Shown: positions 45,757 through 56,496 of the stretch, in pieces
Numbering within the stretch: position 1 is the stretch's first letter
How the letters are laid out: every line of letters begins with the position of its first letter
Origin: Methylobacterium sp. J-077
GTDB taxonomy: Bacteria > Pseudomonadota > Alphaproteobacteria > Rhizobiales > Beijerinckiaceae
Length of the DNA: 64,000 nt
Direction: 5' to 3'
NCBI RefSeq assembly: GCF_022829365.1
Contig: NZ_JAKSYJ010000093.1
Span: 1 to 64,000, forward strand
Program-made: the position numbers and the translations under genes
Notes under the pieces: generated by a model
What the model was told of the DNA's origin: nothing
The model's input: the letters and a program-made list of their open reading frames with translations, nothing else
Databases searched by the model: none

Positions 45757-47868
45757 GTGGCTTCACTCAGGACCGGGCTCGGGATCCAGGCCGTGCTCAC
45801 GGCCGTGGCCGCGCTGATCCTGCTTGCGCTCCCGGGTATCCCCAGCCCGCCGCTCTACGTCTCGCTCGCCGGCTTCGCGATGGCCGGCATCCTGGTCGCG
45901 TCGAACGGCATCTCCGCCTACCTGAAGGTTTTCGTCTCGGTCTACGGCTTCGGCTACCTGCTGCTCGCCGGCCTGAAGACGGTGGCCGCCATGGGCCTGC
46001 TCCCCCCGGTGGTGGCCGCGCTGCTGCCGCCGGACTTCGCCGCCACCGGCGCCGTGGTGTTCGGCGCCATCGTGCTCGGCGCGTCGTATCTCGAGCCGAT
46101 CCGGGCGATCACCGACATCGCAGACCCGTATTTCGCCAACCGCGACACGCCGACCAAGGAGATCGGCCTGTTCCGCCGGTTCGGCAGCACCGAGGGCCGG
46201 ATCGGCCGCAACCTCGTCGCCCTGTCGATCTTCGTGAACTTCGCCGACGTGGCGCTGACCCTGCGGTTCAACTTTTTCTACCGCGACATCTACAACGCGC
46301 TGCAGGAATACGACGCGTCAGCGTTCTGGTACCAGCTGCTCTGGATCTTCATCCCGCTGGCTACGCTGAACATCGCCATCGGCATGTTCGACCTGTTCGT
46401 CGATTCCTCCCTGCACATCCGCTGGCGGACCTGGCTCACCCACAGCCTGTACGAGCGCTGGCTCGGCAAGGGCACCCATTACCGGATCCCGTTCACCGAC
46501 GAGGAGGCGGATAACCCGGATCAGCGTATCCAGGCCGACGTCAACCTGTTCATCCAGCAGACCGCGAGCCTGTCGATCCGGCTGCTCAGCCAGGCGGCGC
46601 AGCTGGTCTCGTTCATCGTGATCCTCTGGACCCTGTCGCGCGACTTCGTCGTGCCGTTCACCGACACGGTGGTGCCGGGCTTCCTGGTCTGGCTGGTGAT
46701 CGCCTACGCGGTGGTCGGCACCTGGCTGACCCACCTGATCGGCCGGCCCCTGATCGGGCTCAACTTCCGGCAGGAGCAGGTCGAGGCCGATTTCCGCTTC
46801 TCGCTCGCCCGCAACCGGATCTACTCCGAGCAGATCGCGCTGCTGCGCGGCGAGCGTGCGGAGGCTTCGCGGCTCGGCTCGCTGTTCCACTCGATCATCG
46901 ACAATTACGTCGGCATCATCTTCCGCCGGATCAAGCTGATCGCCTTCACGTTCAGCTACCGGCAGGCGAGCGTGATCTTCCCGATGGTGCTCGCCGCGCC
47001 GTCGTTCTTCGCCAAGAAGATCACCCTGGGGGCGCTCCAGCAGACCTCGCAGGCGTTCGGACAGGTGCAGAGCTCCCTGTCGTTCTTCGTGGATTCGTAC
47101 ACGACTTTGGCCTCCTACAAGGCCAACACCATTCGTCTGGGCTCCTTCCGCCGGGCGATGAGCAAGGCCGAGGCGCTGGAGGCGGCCGGCTACGGGCTGG
47201 TCCAGGGCAACGACACCGCCAACGGCGTGACGACCCGGGGCCTGGTCCTCGCGCTGCCGGACGGTCGCGAGATCGTCTCCGCGCCGGAGCTGACCCTGCC
47301 CAAGGGCGGCGCGACCCTGGTCACCGGTCCCTCCGGCTCCGGCAAGTCGACGCTGTTCCGGGCGATTGCCGGGATCTGGCCGTTCGGCAAGGGCCGGGTC
47401 GACGTGCCCGCCGGGCAATCGACGCTGCTGCTGCCGCAGCGGCCGTACATCCCGCAGGGGACGTTGCGCGGCGCCGTCGTCTACCCGAACACCACCGACC
47501 AGTTTTCCGATACCGCGATCCGGGATGCGCTGACGGCGGCGCAACTGCCCCATCTCGTCGATCGCCTCGACGAGACCGACACCTGGGAGCGGCGCCTGTC
47601 CGGCGGTGAGCAGCAGCGCCTCGCGATCGCCCGGGCGATCCTGGCCAAGCCCGCCTGGCTGTTCCTCGACGAATCGACCGCCTCCCTCGACGAGCCGTCC
47701 GAGGCGAAGATCTACGCGATGCTGCGCGAACGGCTGCCGGACACCACCATCGTCTCCATCGGCCACCGCTCGACGCTGGACGCATTCCACGACCGGCGCA
47801 TCGTGCTGGAGCCGCAGGGCGGCCTCTTCACCCCGCGGGAGCGCCGCGAACCGCAACCGGCGGAATAA
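45757..47868 (+). CDS. ABC transporter ATP-binding/permease protein, SbmA/BacA-YddA type
   Basis: A 703-residue half transporter. Several N-terminal hydrophobic segments precede the ABC_membrane_2 (SbmA_BacA) domain with NFFYRDIYNALQEYD and WRTWLTHSLYERWLGKGTHY, typical of SbmA/BacA and peroxisomal ABCD proteins. The nucleotide-binding domain has Walker A GPSGSGKST, the family segment LLLPQRPYIPQGTLR, signature LSGGEQQRLAIARA and Walker B WLFLDESTASLDE. GTG 45757 has GGGAG upstream. Likely substrates are peptides or very-long-chain acyl compounds; this is inference from relatives. Confidence 0.9.
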   Translation: MASLRTGLGIQAVLTAVAALILLALPGIPSPPLYVSLAGFAMAGILVASNGISAYLKVFVSVYGFGYLLLAGLKTVAAMGLLPPVVAALLPPDFAATGAVVFGAIVLGASYLEPIRAITDIADPYFANRDTPTKEIGLFRRFGSTEGRIGRNLVALSIFVNFADVALTLRFNFFYRDIYNALQEYDASAFWYQLLWIFIPLATLNIAIGMFDLFVDSSLHIRWRTWLTHSLYERWLGKGTHYRIPFTDEEADNPDQRIQADVNLFIQQTASLSIRLLSQAAQLVSFIVILWTLSRDFVVPFTDTVVPGFLVWLVIAYAVVGTWLTHLIGRPLIGLNFRQEQVEADFRFSLARNRIYSEQIALLRGERAEASRLGSLFHSIIDNYVGIIFRRIKLIAFTFSYRQASVIFPMVLAAPSFFAKKITLGALQQTSQAFGQVQSSLSFFVDSYTTLASYKANTIRLGSFRRAMSKAEALEAAGYGLVQGNDTANGVTTRGLVLALPDGREIVSAPELTLPKGGATLVTGPSGSGKSTLFRAIAGIWPFGKGRVDVPAGQSTLLLPQRPYIPQGTLRGAVVYPNTTDQFSDTAIRDALTAAQLPHLVDRLDETDTWERRLSGGEQQRLAIARAILAKPAWLFLDESTASLDEPSEAKIYAMLRERLPDTTIVSIGHRSTLDAFHDRRIVLEPQGGLFTPRERREPQPAE

Positions 47869-47986
47869 GTGGACTTGGTCACGCCAGCCCAGGGAAAATG
47901 CCCCGCAGAAGTTGCGAGTTGGAAATATTAAGGAACCTGTGACTGCGGGGTCCGTTTGTCAGGCGCTGAATAAATCGGAGGAACGC

Positions 47987-48283
47987 ATGACCAAGATCAA
48001 GACCCTTGCGGGTGCCGGCGCTCTCATCCTGATGTCGACCGCCGCCTTCGCGTCGCCGTGTGCGACCGGGACGACCGTGACGCGCGACAAGGACGCCAGC
48101 AAGGCCTCGAATGTCGATCCGAGCGTGAAGAACCCGACCTCTCCGGGCGCCAAGGCCGAGTCCCCCGGGACCGTCGGTGCCATGACCAATGCCGGCACCG
48201 CGACGTCGCCGTCGGACGTGCAGGCGCAGTCGCAGGGCAAGCCCACCGCCGCGCAGGCTGGCAAGGGCGGCGACGACTGTTGA
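47987..48283 (+). CDS. Small exported low-complexity protein, unknown
   Basis: A 98-residue protein with a strong ribosome-binding site (GGAGG six bases before ATG 47987). The signal peptide is TKIKTLAGAGALILMSTAAF, then ASPC. The mature part is polar and low in complexity (Pro, Ser, Thr, Gly, Ala, Lys), ending GGDDC, so it begins and ends with a cysteine. It is probably periplasmic. The function is unknown. It follows the ABC gene by 118 bases and is convergent with eda. Confidence 0.72.
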   Translation: MTKIKTLAGAGALILMSTAAFASPCATGTTVTRDKDASKASNVDPSVKNPTSPGAKAESPGTVGAMTNAGTATSPSDVQAQSQGKPTAAQAGKGGDDC

Positions 48284-48312
48284 TCGTCGCCAACGCATTT
48301 CCCGGATGATGG

Positions 48313-48348
48313 AACGCCCGCCCGGCCCTGCCGCGGCGGGCGTTTCTT
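48313..48348. terminator. Bidirectional hairpin between the small exported gene and eda
   Basis: AACGCCCGCC (48313-48322) pairs with GGCGGGCGTT (48335-48344), followed by TCTT on the plus strand. It lies 30 bases after the plus-strand gene and 15-20 bases after the end of the minus-strand eda, so it can serve both. Confidence 0.65.
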
Positions 48349-48363
48349 ACTTCCGAGCTGCGT

Positions 48364-48993
48364 TCAGGCGACCTTGCGGAGACCGGAGGCGGCCCGTGCC
48401 GCTCCTTCAATGGCCGCGCGGTCCGGAATCCCCGGCTTCACCACCCAGCTGCCGCCGACACACAGCACCGATGGGACTGCGAGCCATTCCGGCGCGGTCG
48501 CCTCTGTGATCCCGCCGGTCGGACAGAACCTCGCGTGGCCGAACACGGCGGTGAGCGCCTTGAGCGCCTTGATCCCGCCCGCGGCCTCGGCCGGGAAGAA
48601 CTTGAACCGGTCGAGCCCGTGGTCGAGCCCGCGCATGATATCGGCCGCCGTGGCGATGCCCGGCAGGTAGGGCACGCCGTTGGCCTTGGCCGCGTCGGTC
48701 AGCGGCGCCGTGAGCCCCGGCGAGACGATGAATTTGGCACCCGCCGCCAGGGCGCGTTCGAGATCGGCCGGGTTCAGGACCGTGCCGGCCCCGACGACCG
48801 CGCCCTCGACCTGGCTCATCGCGCGGATCACCTCCAGGGCGGCCGGCGTCCGCAGGGTGACCTCCAGCGCGGTCAGACCACCCGCGACCAGGGCCTCGGC
48901 GATCGGCCGGGCCTGGGCGACATCCTCGATCACCAGGACCGGGATGACGGGCACGGAGCGCATCAGCGCGTCGATGCTGGTCAGATCGTTCAT
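48364..48993 (-). CDS. eda: KDPG/KHG aldolase (Entner-Doudoroff)
   Basis: Eda cleaves 2-keto-3-deoxy-6-phosphogluconate to pyruvate and glyceraldehyde 3-phosphate. The 209-residue class I aldolase shows the Glu of LEVTLRTP (Glu44), [16 protein letters not shown] and the Schiff-base lysine Lys131 in [12 protein letters not shown], then CPTGGIT. ATG 48993 has GGGAGAA upstream; a TTG start nine residues earlier would overlap edd. It lies 23 bases downstream of edd. Confidence 0.96.
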   Translation of the reverse strand: MNDLTSIDALMRSVPVIPVLVIEDVAQARPIAEALVAGGLTALEVTLRTPAALEVIRAMSQVEGAVVGAGTVLNPADLERALAAGAKFIVSPGLTAPLTDAAKANGVPYLPGIATAADIMRGLDHGLDRFKFFPAEAAGGIKALKALTAVFGHARFCPTGGITEATAPEWLAVPSVLCVGGSWVVKPGIPDRAAIEGAARAASGLRKVA

Positions 48994-49016
48994 GATCGGC
49001 TTCTCCCGTTCGACGT

Positions 49017-50843
49017 TCAAAGGCCGGCTGCGGCGAGCATCGCGGAGGCGCCCCGCTCGGCGGTGTCGGCCCCGTGGCGCATGAAAGCGAACAGCTCCCG
49101 CCCGGTACCGGCCTCCGGCACCGGCTGGACCGCCTCCTCGCGGGCGGCCAGCTCGGCGTCGTCGACCAGCACTTCAAGAAGGCCCTCGGCGGCGCTGAGG
49201 CGGACGATGTCGCCGTCGCGGATCCGCCCGATGGCGCCGCCGCCCAACGCCTCCGGGCTCAGGTGGATGGCGGCGGGCACCTTGCCGGAGGCGCCGGACA
49301 TGCGCCCGTCGGTGACCAGGGCGACCTTGTGGCCGCGGTCCTGCAGCACCCCGAGCGGCGGGGTCAGCTTGTGCAGCTCCGGCATGCCGTTCGCGCGCGG
49401 CCCCTGGAACCGCACCACGACCACCACGTCGCGCTCCAGTTCGCCGGCCTTGAACGCCTTGAGCACGTCGTCCTGATCGGAGAACACCCGGGCCGGGGCC
49501 TCGATGGTCCGGCGGCTCTCCTCCACGGCGCTGGTCTTGAACGTCGCCCGGCCGAGATTGCCCGTTACGAGCCGCATGCCGCCATCCGCCTGGAACGGGT
49601 TGCCGGGCCGGCGGATCATCGTGTCGTCCAGGCTCTCGGGCACCGCGTCCTCGAAAACGAGCTCGTCGCCGTCGAGCTTCGGATCGCGGGCGTGGTCGCG
49701 CAGGGACTGGCCGGCGACCGTGAGGATGTCGTCGTGCAGCAGCCCGGCATCGAGCAAAGCCGCCATGACAAAGCTCATGCCGCCGGCGGCGTGGAAGTGG
49801 TTCACGTCGCCCGCGCCGTTCGGGTAGACCCGCGCGATCAGCGGCACCGCGTTGGACAGTCGGTCGATATCCGCCCAGTCGATCACGATCCCGGCGGCGC
49901 GGGCGATGGCCGGCAGATGGATCGCGTGGTTGGTCGAGCCGCCGGTGGCGAGCAGGCCCACCGCGGCGTTCACGATCGCCTTCTCGTCGACGCACAGGCC
50001 GAGCGGCCGGTAATCGTTGCCGGCTGCGCCGATCTCGGTGAGCCTGTGGATCGCGGCTCGGGTCACGGCTTGGCGCAGCTTCGTGCCGGGGTTGATGAAC
50101 GAGGCGCCCGGCATGTGCAGGCCCATCATGTCCATCATCATCTGGTTCGAGTTGGCGGTGCCGTAGAAGGTGCAGGTGCCGGCCCCGTGATAGGAGGCGG
50201 ATTCGGATTCGAGCAGCTCCGCGCGGCCGACCTTGCCCTCGGCGTAGAGCTGTCGGATTCGCTGCTTCTCCTTGTTGGCGAGGCCCGAGGGCATCGGACC
50301 GGCCGGGATCAGGATCGTCGGCAGGTGGCCGAAGCGCAGCGCGCCGATCAGCAGGCCCGGCACGATCTTGTCGCAGATGCCGAGCAGGGCGGCGCCATCG
50401 AACATGCCGTGGCTCAGGCCGACCGCGGCGGAGAGGGCGATCGTGTCCCGGGAGAACAGCGACAGCTCCATGCCGCGCTGGCCTTGCGTGACCCCGTCGC
50501 ACATCGCCGGCGTGCCGCCCGCCACCTGGGCGGTGGCGCCACGCTCCCGGGCGAACACCTTGATCTGGTCGGGATAGCGTCCGTAGGGCTGATGCGCCGA
50601 CAGCATGTCGTTGTAGGCGGTGACGATGCCGATGTTCATCACCGTCCGGCCGTCGCGGAGCGCCGGCTTATCCTCTCCGGAGGCGGCGAAGCCGTGGGCG
50701 AGGTTGCCGCAGGCGAGGGTCGGCCGATGCACGCCCGAATCGCGCTCGCGGGCGATCAGGTCGAGATAGGTCCGCCGGGACTCGCGGGAGCGCGCGACCA
50801 CGCGCTCGGTGACCGCCGCGACCTCGGAATGAAGCTCGATCAT
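49017..50843 (-). CDS. edd: 6-phosphogluconate dehydratase
   Basis: Edd dehydrates 6-phosphogluconate to KDPG, the first committed Entner-Doudoroff step. The 608-residue IlvD/Edd protein has [39 protein letters not shown] (the Fe-S cysteine region), [37 protein letters not shown], and the C-terminal [23 protein letters not shown] (in part). The Cys residues fit a 4Fe-4S cluster. ATG 50843 is preceded by GGAGGAACG. Forms an operon with eda, indicating glucose/gluconate use. Confidence 0.96.
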   Translation of the reverse strand: MIELHSEVAAVTERVVARSRESRRTYLDLIARERDSGVHRPTLACGNLAHGFAASGEDKPALRDGRTVMNIGIVTAYNDMLSAHQPYGRYPDQIKVFARERGATAQVAGGTPAMCDGVTQGQRGMELSLFSRDTIALSAAVGLSHGMFDGAALLGICDKIVPGLLIGALRFGHLPTILIPAGPMPSGLANKEKQRIRQLYAEGKVGRAELLESESASYHGAGTCTFYGTANSNQMMMDMMGLHMPGASFINPGTKLRQAVTRAAIHRLTEIGAAGNDYRPLGLCVDEKAIVNAAVGLLATGGSTNHAIHLPAIARAAGIVIDWADIDRLSNAVPLIARVYPNGAGDVNHFHAAGGMSFVMAALLDAGLLHDDILTVAGQSLRDHARDPKLDGDELVFEDAVPESLDDTMIRRPGNPFQADGGMRLVTGNLGRATFKTSAVEESRRTIEAPARVFSDQDDVLKAFKAGELERDVVVVVRFQGPRANGMPELHKLTPPLGVLQDRGHKVALVTDGRMSGASGKVPAAIHLSPEALGGGAIGRIRDGDIVRLSAAEGLLEVLVDDAELAAREEAVQPVPEAGTGRELFAFMRHGADTAERGASAMLAAAGL

Positions 50844-51102
50844 GCTCGTTCCTCCGTGCAGGATGGCGATGAGCCGCAGCGCCGGCGCCGATCTGGGCCG
50901 CGACCGCGTCGCACTGGGCTATCTAGGCGGTGCCCGGGACGTTGTAACCCGGTTGTGGCGCAGGGCGGTTGGGCGCGATGGCGTATGACCGCCGCGATCG
51001 ATGGAGTGGCCGAAGCTTCTGCTCCAACAGGCCGGGTCTCTCGATCCCGACCCGGATCGCCCGCTGCCGGATGAAACGCCACGAGAATGGACACGCGCCC
51101 TT

Positions 51103-51268
51103 CCTCCCCCCTCTGCGGGGGAGGGTGGCCCCTGCGTCAGCAAGGGTCGGGAGAGGGGAGCGACGCGTCCGGAAGAGACGCGACGGGAGCTACATCCTGC
51201 ATCGTCGCGCTGCTCCTCTGCCGACGCGCTTCGGGGTCTACCCTCCCCCGCAGAGGGGAAGGGGGAGG
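51103..51268. repeat. Inverted repeat pair in the edd-asparaginase gap
   Basis: The 19-base sequence CCCCTCTGCGGGGGAGGGT (51108-51126) recurs exactly as its reverse complement at 51240-51258, with longer C/G-rich flanks matching after a small gap. The 113 bases between contain no gene. Each arm is itself partly self-complementary. The 490-base gap (50844-51333) has no supported ORF, and this element is its main feature. Such CCTCCCC/GGGGAGG inverted repeats are often dispersed in high-GC alphaproteobacteria; copy number is not visible here. Confidence 0.65.
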
Positions 51269-51333
51269 CGCTCGTCTCATGCCTTCAGCCTCACAATGAG
51301 GTCGAGGGTTGGAAACGCGACTAGAAGAAGGTC

Positions 51334-52983
<1,650 letters not shown>

Positions 52984-54006
52984 TCAAGACGCTGCGATCG
53001 TCTCTATCCGACCCTCGTGCCGACCGGCCTGCGCGTGCTCGAACAGGCGGTTGAGGTAGCCCCGCATCGGCCTCTCGATCAGGAACAGGCTCGCGATGCC
53101 CGTGGCGATCGCCAACAGCGCGGAGGCACTGCTGATCCAGCTGCCCATCGCCTCGTGCAGCACGTAGAAGGGCTGCTGCCACAGGTAGATCGAGTACGAC
53201 CAGACTCCGAACAGCAGGAGCGGCGTCGAGGTCAGGCCCTTCCGCAAGGCTGCCGGCGCCCGCGGGATCGTGGCGACCGCGGCGGCGAGCAGGGCGGTGC
53301 CGAGGCTGTACTTGATCGGATCGGGCACGATGTTGACGTTCATCAACAGGCCGACCAGCAGCAGGAGGGCGGGCCGCCAGGACGGCTTCCGGCGCGTCGG
53401 GTCGCCCCGGCCGAACTTCAGATAGGCTGCGGCCCCGAGCAGGATCGACGCCCCCCGGACATCGCTGCGCCAGTACACGGCCGTGTAATCGGCGCCGATC
53501 AGCGTCGAGACTAGGCCGTCCAGGCAGGCCAGGGCCGCGAGCGCGGCGATGACCGGGAACAGCGGGAAGGCGAACCGGCGCCAGACCAGCGCGATGAGGC
53601 CGAGCAGGATGTAGCTGTGCTCCTCGACGCAGAGGGACCAGATGTGGTCGACGCTGGGCACTTCGCCGAACCACACGTGGTAGTAATTGTAGGTCAGCGT
53701 CAGCGCCGCGAGGCAGCCATAGATCTGCCGGCCATGGCCCGAGGCAATGGCGAGAACGCTCATCGCCAGCACGAAGCAAGTCAGCGCCGGGTAGATGCGC
53801 GACGCGCGCCGGACGAAGAACGTCGTCAGCGGCGTGGCGCGGTCGAACAGGATCTCGGCCATCAGACGGCCGCTCAGGACGAAGAAGAACTCCACCCCGA
53901 AGCGGCCGAGATTGATCCCGCGGCTCGTCGCGAAATGGCCGATGAGCACCAGCAGGATCGCGCAGCCGCGCCAGCCATCGAGCACGGGAAGGTGACGCGG
54001 GGGCAT
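52984..54006 (-). CDS. Acyltransferase 3 (OafA/YrhL) family membrane protein
   Basis: A 340-residue polytopic membrane acyltransferase. The N-terminus PVLDGWRGCAILLVLIGHFA with the conserved His, the following FGVEFFFVLSGRLM, and SVDHIWSLCVEEHSYILLGL (the WSLxxExHFY box) are hallmarks. The rest is a series of about nine hydrophobic helices. Relatives O-acetylate or O-acylate surface sugars such as exopolysaccharide, O-antigen or Nod factor. ATG 54006 is preferred over a GTG at 54024. There are no sugar genes nearby to name the substrate. Confidence 0.88.
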   Translation of the reverse strand: MPPRHLPVLDGWRGCAILLVLIGHFATSRGINLGRFGVEFFFVLSGRLMAEILFDRATPLTTFFVRRASRIYPALTCFVLAMSVLAIASGHGRQIYGCLAALTLTYNYYHVWFGEVPSVDHIWSLCVEEHSYILLGLIALVWRRFAFPLFPVIAALAALACLDGLVSTLIGADYTAVYWRSDVRGASILLGAAAYLKFGRGDPTRRKPSWRPALLLLVGLLMNVNIVPDPIKYSLGTALLAAAVATIPRAPAALRKGLTSTPLLLFGVWSYSIYLWQQPFYVLHEAMGSWISSASALLAIATGIASLFLIERPMRGYLNRLFEHAQAGRHEGRIETIAAS

Positions 54007-54151
54007 GAGGCGCCTGTCGAGCACAGTTTAATGAGATTCTAAGGAGGCCGGGTCCCCGAGCGGCACCGAGATGGTCTTAAGCGGTAGGATGCGCGTGCCG
54101 ACGCGCCCGGCCCCTCGAAAGGCGTACCGGGACGCGCCGGCTGCGAGCGGC

Positions 54152-54175
54152 GGGCGTCGCGGAGCGGCGACGCCC
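54152..54175 (-). terminator. Hairpin after the DMT transporter gene
   Basis: GGGCGTCGC (54152-54160) pairs perfectly with GCGACGCCC (54167-54175) around a six-base loop, 19 bases past the end of the minus-strand transporter gene. No T-run is seen. The surrounding 187 bases have no gene. Confidence 0.45.
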
Positions 54176-54193
54176 CGGCGGTTCAGGGGTCGA

Positions 54194-55132
54194 TCAAAAC
54201 ACCGAGATCAGGACGATCCCGCCGGCCATCAGCAGGCCGCCGATCAGCCGGCCGATCCCGGCCCGGACACGCTTCATCCCGAGCCAGCCGAAATGGTCGA
54301 TGGCGATGGAGGTGAACAGGTTCGCGGTGATCAACAGGCCGTTGAAGGCGCCGGCGCCGACCTTGTCGACGAACAGCAGGCCGGCGAACACTGCCACAGC
54401 CCCGGCGATGCCTCCGAGCGCGCCCCACCACGGCACCCGGGCGACATCGGCCCGGTTCGGCAGCGGCGACGGCCGGAGCAGGAACACGAACAGGAACACC
54501 AGCGCCACCGGGATGAACGACACGGTCGCGGCGAGCCAGGGGTTCACCAAAGCCCCCCGCAGCTGCGCGTTCAGCACCACGCCGACCGCCTGGAGCGAGC
54601 CCGCGACCAGGATGAACGGATAGAGCAGCTTGGCCATCAGGCCACCCTCGCTGCCCTCGGCCTTCTCCGCCTCCGATTTCGGGCCGGTGGCACGGGCGAT
54701 GAACACGATGCCGACGACCATCAGCAGGCCGCCGAGCCAGGGCATCGGCTTGAAGCCGCCGGCCTTGAGGCCGAACAGGCCGAGGCTGTCCAGCGCCAGC
54801 GAGGTCAGGATGTTGGCCGTGATGGTCAAGCCGTTGAACGGACCGGCGCCGACCTTGTCGACGAAGGCGAGGCCGCCGAACACGGCCACCGCGCCGGCCA
54901 CCCCCCCGAGCGGCGCGTACCAGGGCATGGTGCCGAGGGTCTGCAGCGTCGGCAGCGGCGTCGGCATCGTGAAGAACAGGATCGTAAACACGATCACGAT
55001 CGGCGTGAACGAGTAGGTCGCCGCAAGCCACGGGTTGACCAGCGCGTCGCGCAGGCGCGCGTTCATGGAATTGCCGAGCGCCTGCAACGCGCCGGCGACC
55101 AGGATGAAGGGATAGAGCAGGGCGGCGTTCAA
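54194..55132 (-). CDS. DMT-family transporter with tandem DUF606 (YdcZ) domains
   Basis: A 312-residue membrane protein made of two similar halves. LLYPFILVAGALQALGNSMN near residue 5 recurs as LLYPFILVAGSLQAVGVVLN near 168. DALVNPWLAATYSF recurs as GALVNPWLAATVSF, and GGVAGAVAVFGGLAFVDKVG as GGIAGAVAVFAGLLFVDKVG. Each half is a five-helix DUF606 unit, normally encoded singly as ~150-residue proteins. The substrate is unknown. A charged linker (GPKSEAEKAEGSEGG) joins them, and the first residue of the second half is MAKLLYP, as if a former start codon. It lies 61 bases downstream of the anion permease gene. Confidence 0.85.
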   Translation of the reverse strand: MNAALLYPFILVAGALQALGNSMNARLRDALVNPWLAATYSFTPIVIVFTILFFTMPTPLPTLQTLGTMPWYAPLGGVAGAVAVFGGLAFVDKVGAGPFNGLTITANILTSLALDSLGLFGLKAGGFKPMPWLGGLLMVVGIVFIARATGPKSEAEKAEGSEGGLMAKLLYPFILVAGSLQAVGVVLNAQLRGALVNPWLAATVSFIPVALVFLFVFLLRPSPLPNRADVARVPWWGALGGIAGAVAVFAGLLFVDKVGAGAFNGLLITANLFTSIAIDHFGWLGMKRVRAGIGRLIGGLLMAGGIVLISVF

Positions 55133-55193
55133 GGGTGGGGGCTCCGGGGGCGGGAGGGCGAGGCGGTTCGGGCAGGATCCGTCGAGCGAGCCG

Positions 55194-56462
55194 TCAGACG
55201 AGCAGCAACGCGCCGAGGGCGAGCACCAGGGCGGGCGGCATCACCAGCAGCCCGAGCTTGAGGAACTGCCAGGCCGACACGTCCTCGCCCTCGCGGCGGA
55301 TCGCGGTGAGGCAGAGGATCGTGGCGAGCGAGCCGGTCACCGACAGGTTCGGCCCGAGATCGACGCCGATCAGGATGGCGCCGGCGACCTTCTGGGAGAC
55401 CTGCGCGGCCTGAACCGCCGCGCCGGCCAGCAGCCCGGCCGGCAGGTTGTTAACCAGGTTGGTGCCGACGGCGATCAGGGCACCCCCGGCCCAGGCGGTG
55501 GCGGCGGGGTCGCTCTGCGCGTAGCCCTTCAGGGTGTTCGCCAGCAGGGTGAGGACGCCGGTCTTCTCCAGGGCCTCGACCAGCACGAACAGGCCGGCCA
55601 CCAGCGGCAGCACCGCCCAGGACACGTCCTTGACCACCTCGACCAGACCGCCGCGGTTCAGCGCCACCACCAGCAGGGTCGTGGCGAGGCCGGCCACGAA
55701 GGTCGGCAGGCCGAGCTCGATACCGGCGGCCGAGGCCCCGATCAGCGCCAACGCGGTGGCGATGATGCCCAGGCCCGCGACCTTGCCGCCCATCCCAAGG
55801 CTCGGCGTCTCGACTTCGGTCTTGATCGTCTGACCCTTGAGCCGGCTGTTCTGGGTCAGCCGCAGCACCGCGTAGGTGGCGACAATGGCGAGCAAAGAGG
55901 GCAGCGCGAAGGTTGCGAGCCACTGGCCGAGCGGCGGCATGTTGGTGGCGAACACGACGAGGTTGGCCGGGTTGGAGATCGGCAGCACGAAGCTCGCCGC
56001 GTTGGCGATGAAGGCGCAGATGAACAGGTAGGGCAGGGGCTCGGCGTCGGCGGCCTTGGCGGCGGCGTAGACCGCGGGCGTCAGCACCACCGCGCAGGCG
56101 TCGTTAGAGAGAAACACCGTCACCACGGTGCCGACCACGTAGATCAAGAGGAACAGCCGGGTCGGCGAGCCCTTGGCGGCCTTGACCGCCAGACCCGCCA
56201 GCCAGTCGAACAAACCTTCCTTCCGGGCGATCTCGGCAAGCAGCATCATGCCGACCAGGAACAGATAGACGTCGGTGCCCTTCGAGACGCCGTCGAGGGC
56301 GACCTGCCAGGGCAGCAGGCCGAGCACGACCAGCAGGGCGGCGCCGAGTACCGCCCAAATCGCCTCCGGCCACGAGAACGGGCGCACGATCACGCCCAGG
56401 GTGGCGAGGGCGGTGATGCCCCAGGTCGCCAAATTCGGTGTCAGGGTCAGTCCAGCGAACAC
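55194..56462 (-). CDS. ArsB/NhaD-type anion permease
   Basis: A 422-residue, roughly 11-12-helix permease of the ion-transporter superfamily (ArsB/SLC13-like). Features include VYLFLVGMMLLAEIARKEGL, FLSNDACAVVLTPAVYAAAK (NDACA motif), FVLPISNPANLVVFATNMP, and GTNLVNNLPAGLLAG plus GVDLGPNLSVTGSLATIL, which match ArsB-type proteins. Specificity (arsenite, other anion or Na+) cannot be read; no ars genes are nearby. The GTG start at 56462 has GGGGGAG upstream and avoids overlap with the neighbouring phosphoesterase gene. Confidence 0.85.
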   Translation of the reverse strand: MFAGLTLTPNLATWGITALATLGVIVRPFSWPEAIWAVLGAALLVVLGLLPWQVALDGVSKGTDVYLFLVGMMLLAEIARKEGLFDWLAGLAVKAAKGSPTRLFLLIYVVGTVVTVFLSNDACAVVLTPAVYAAAKAADAEPLPYLFICAFIANAASFVLPISNPANLVVFATNMPPLGQWLATFALPSLLAIVATYAVLRLTQNSRLKGQTIKTEVETPSLGMGGKVAGLGIIATALALIGASAAGIELGLPTFVAGLATTLLVVALNRGGLVEVVKDVSWAVLPLVAGLFVLVEALEKTGVLTLLANTLKGYAQSDPAATAWAGGALIAVGTNLVNNLPAGLLAGAAVQAAQVSQKVAGAILIGVDLGPNLSVTGSLATILCLTAIRREGEDVSAWQFLKLGLLVMPPALVLALGALLLV

Positions 56463-56496
56463 GTCTAACGATCTCCCCCCGGAGTCGTGGTGAGGA

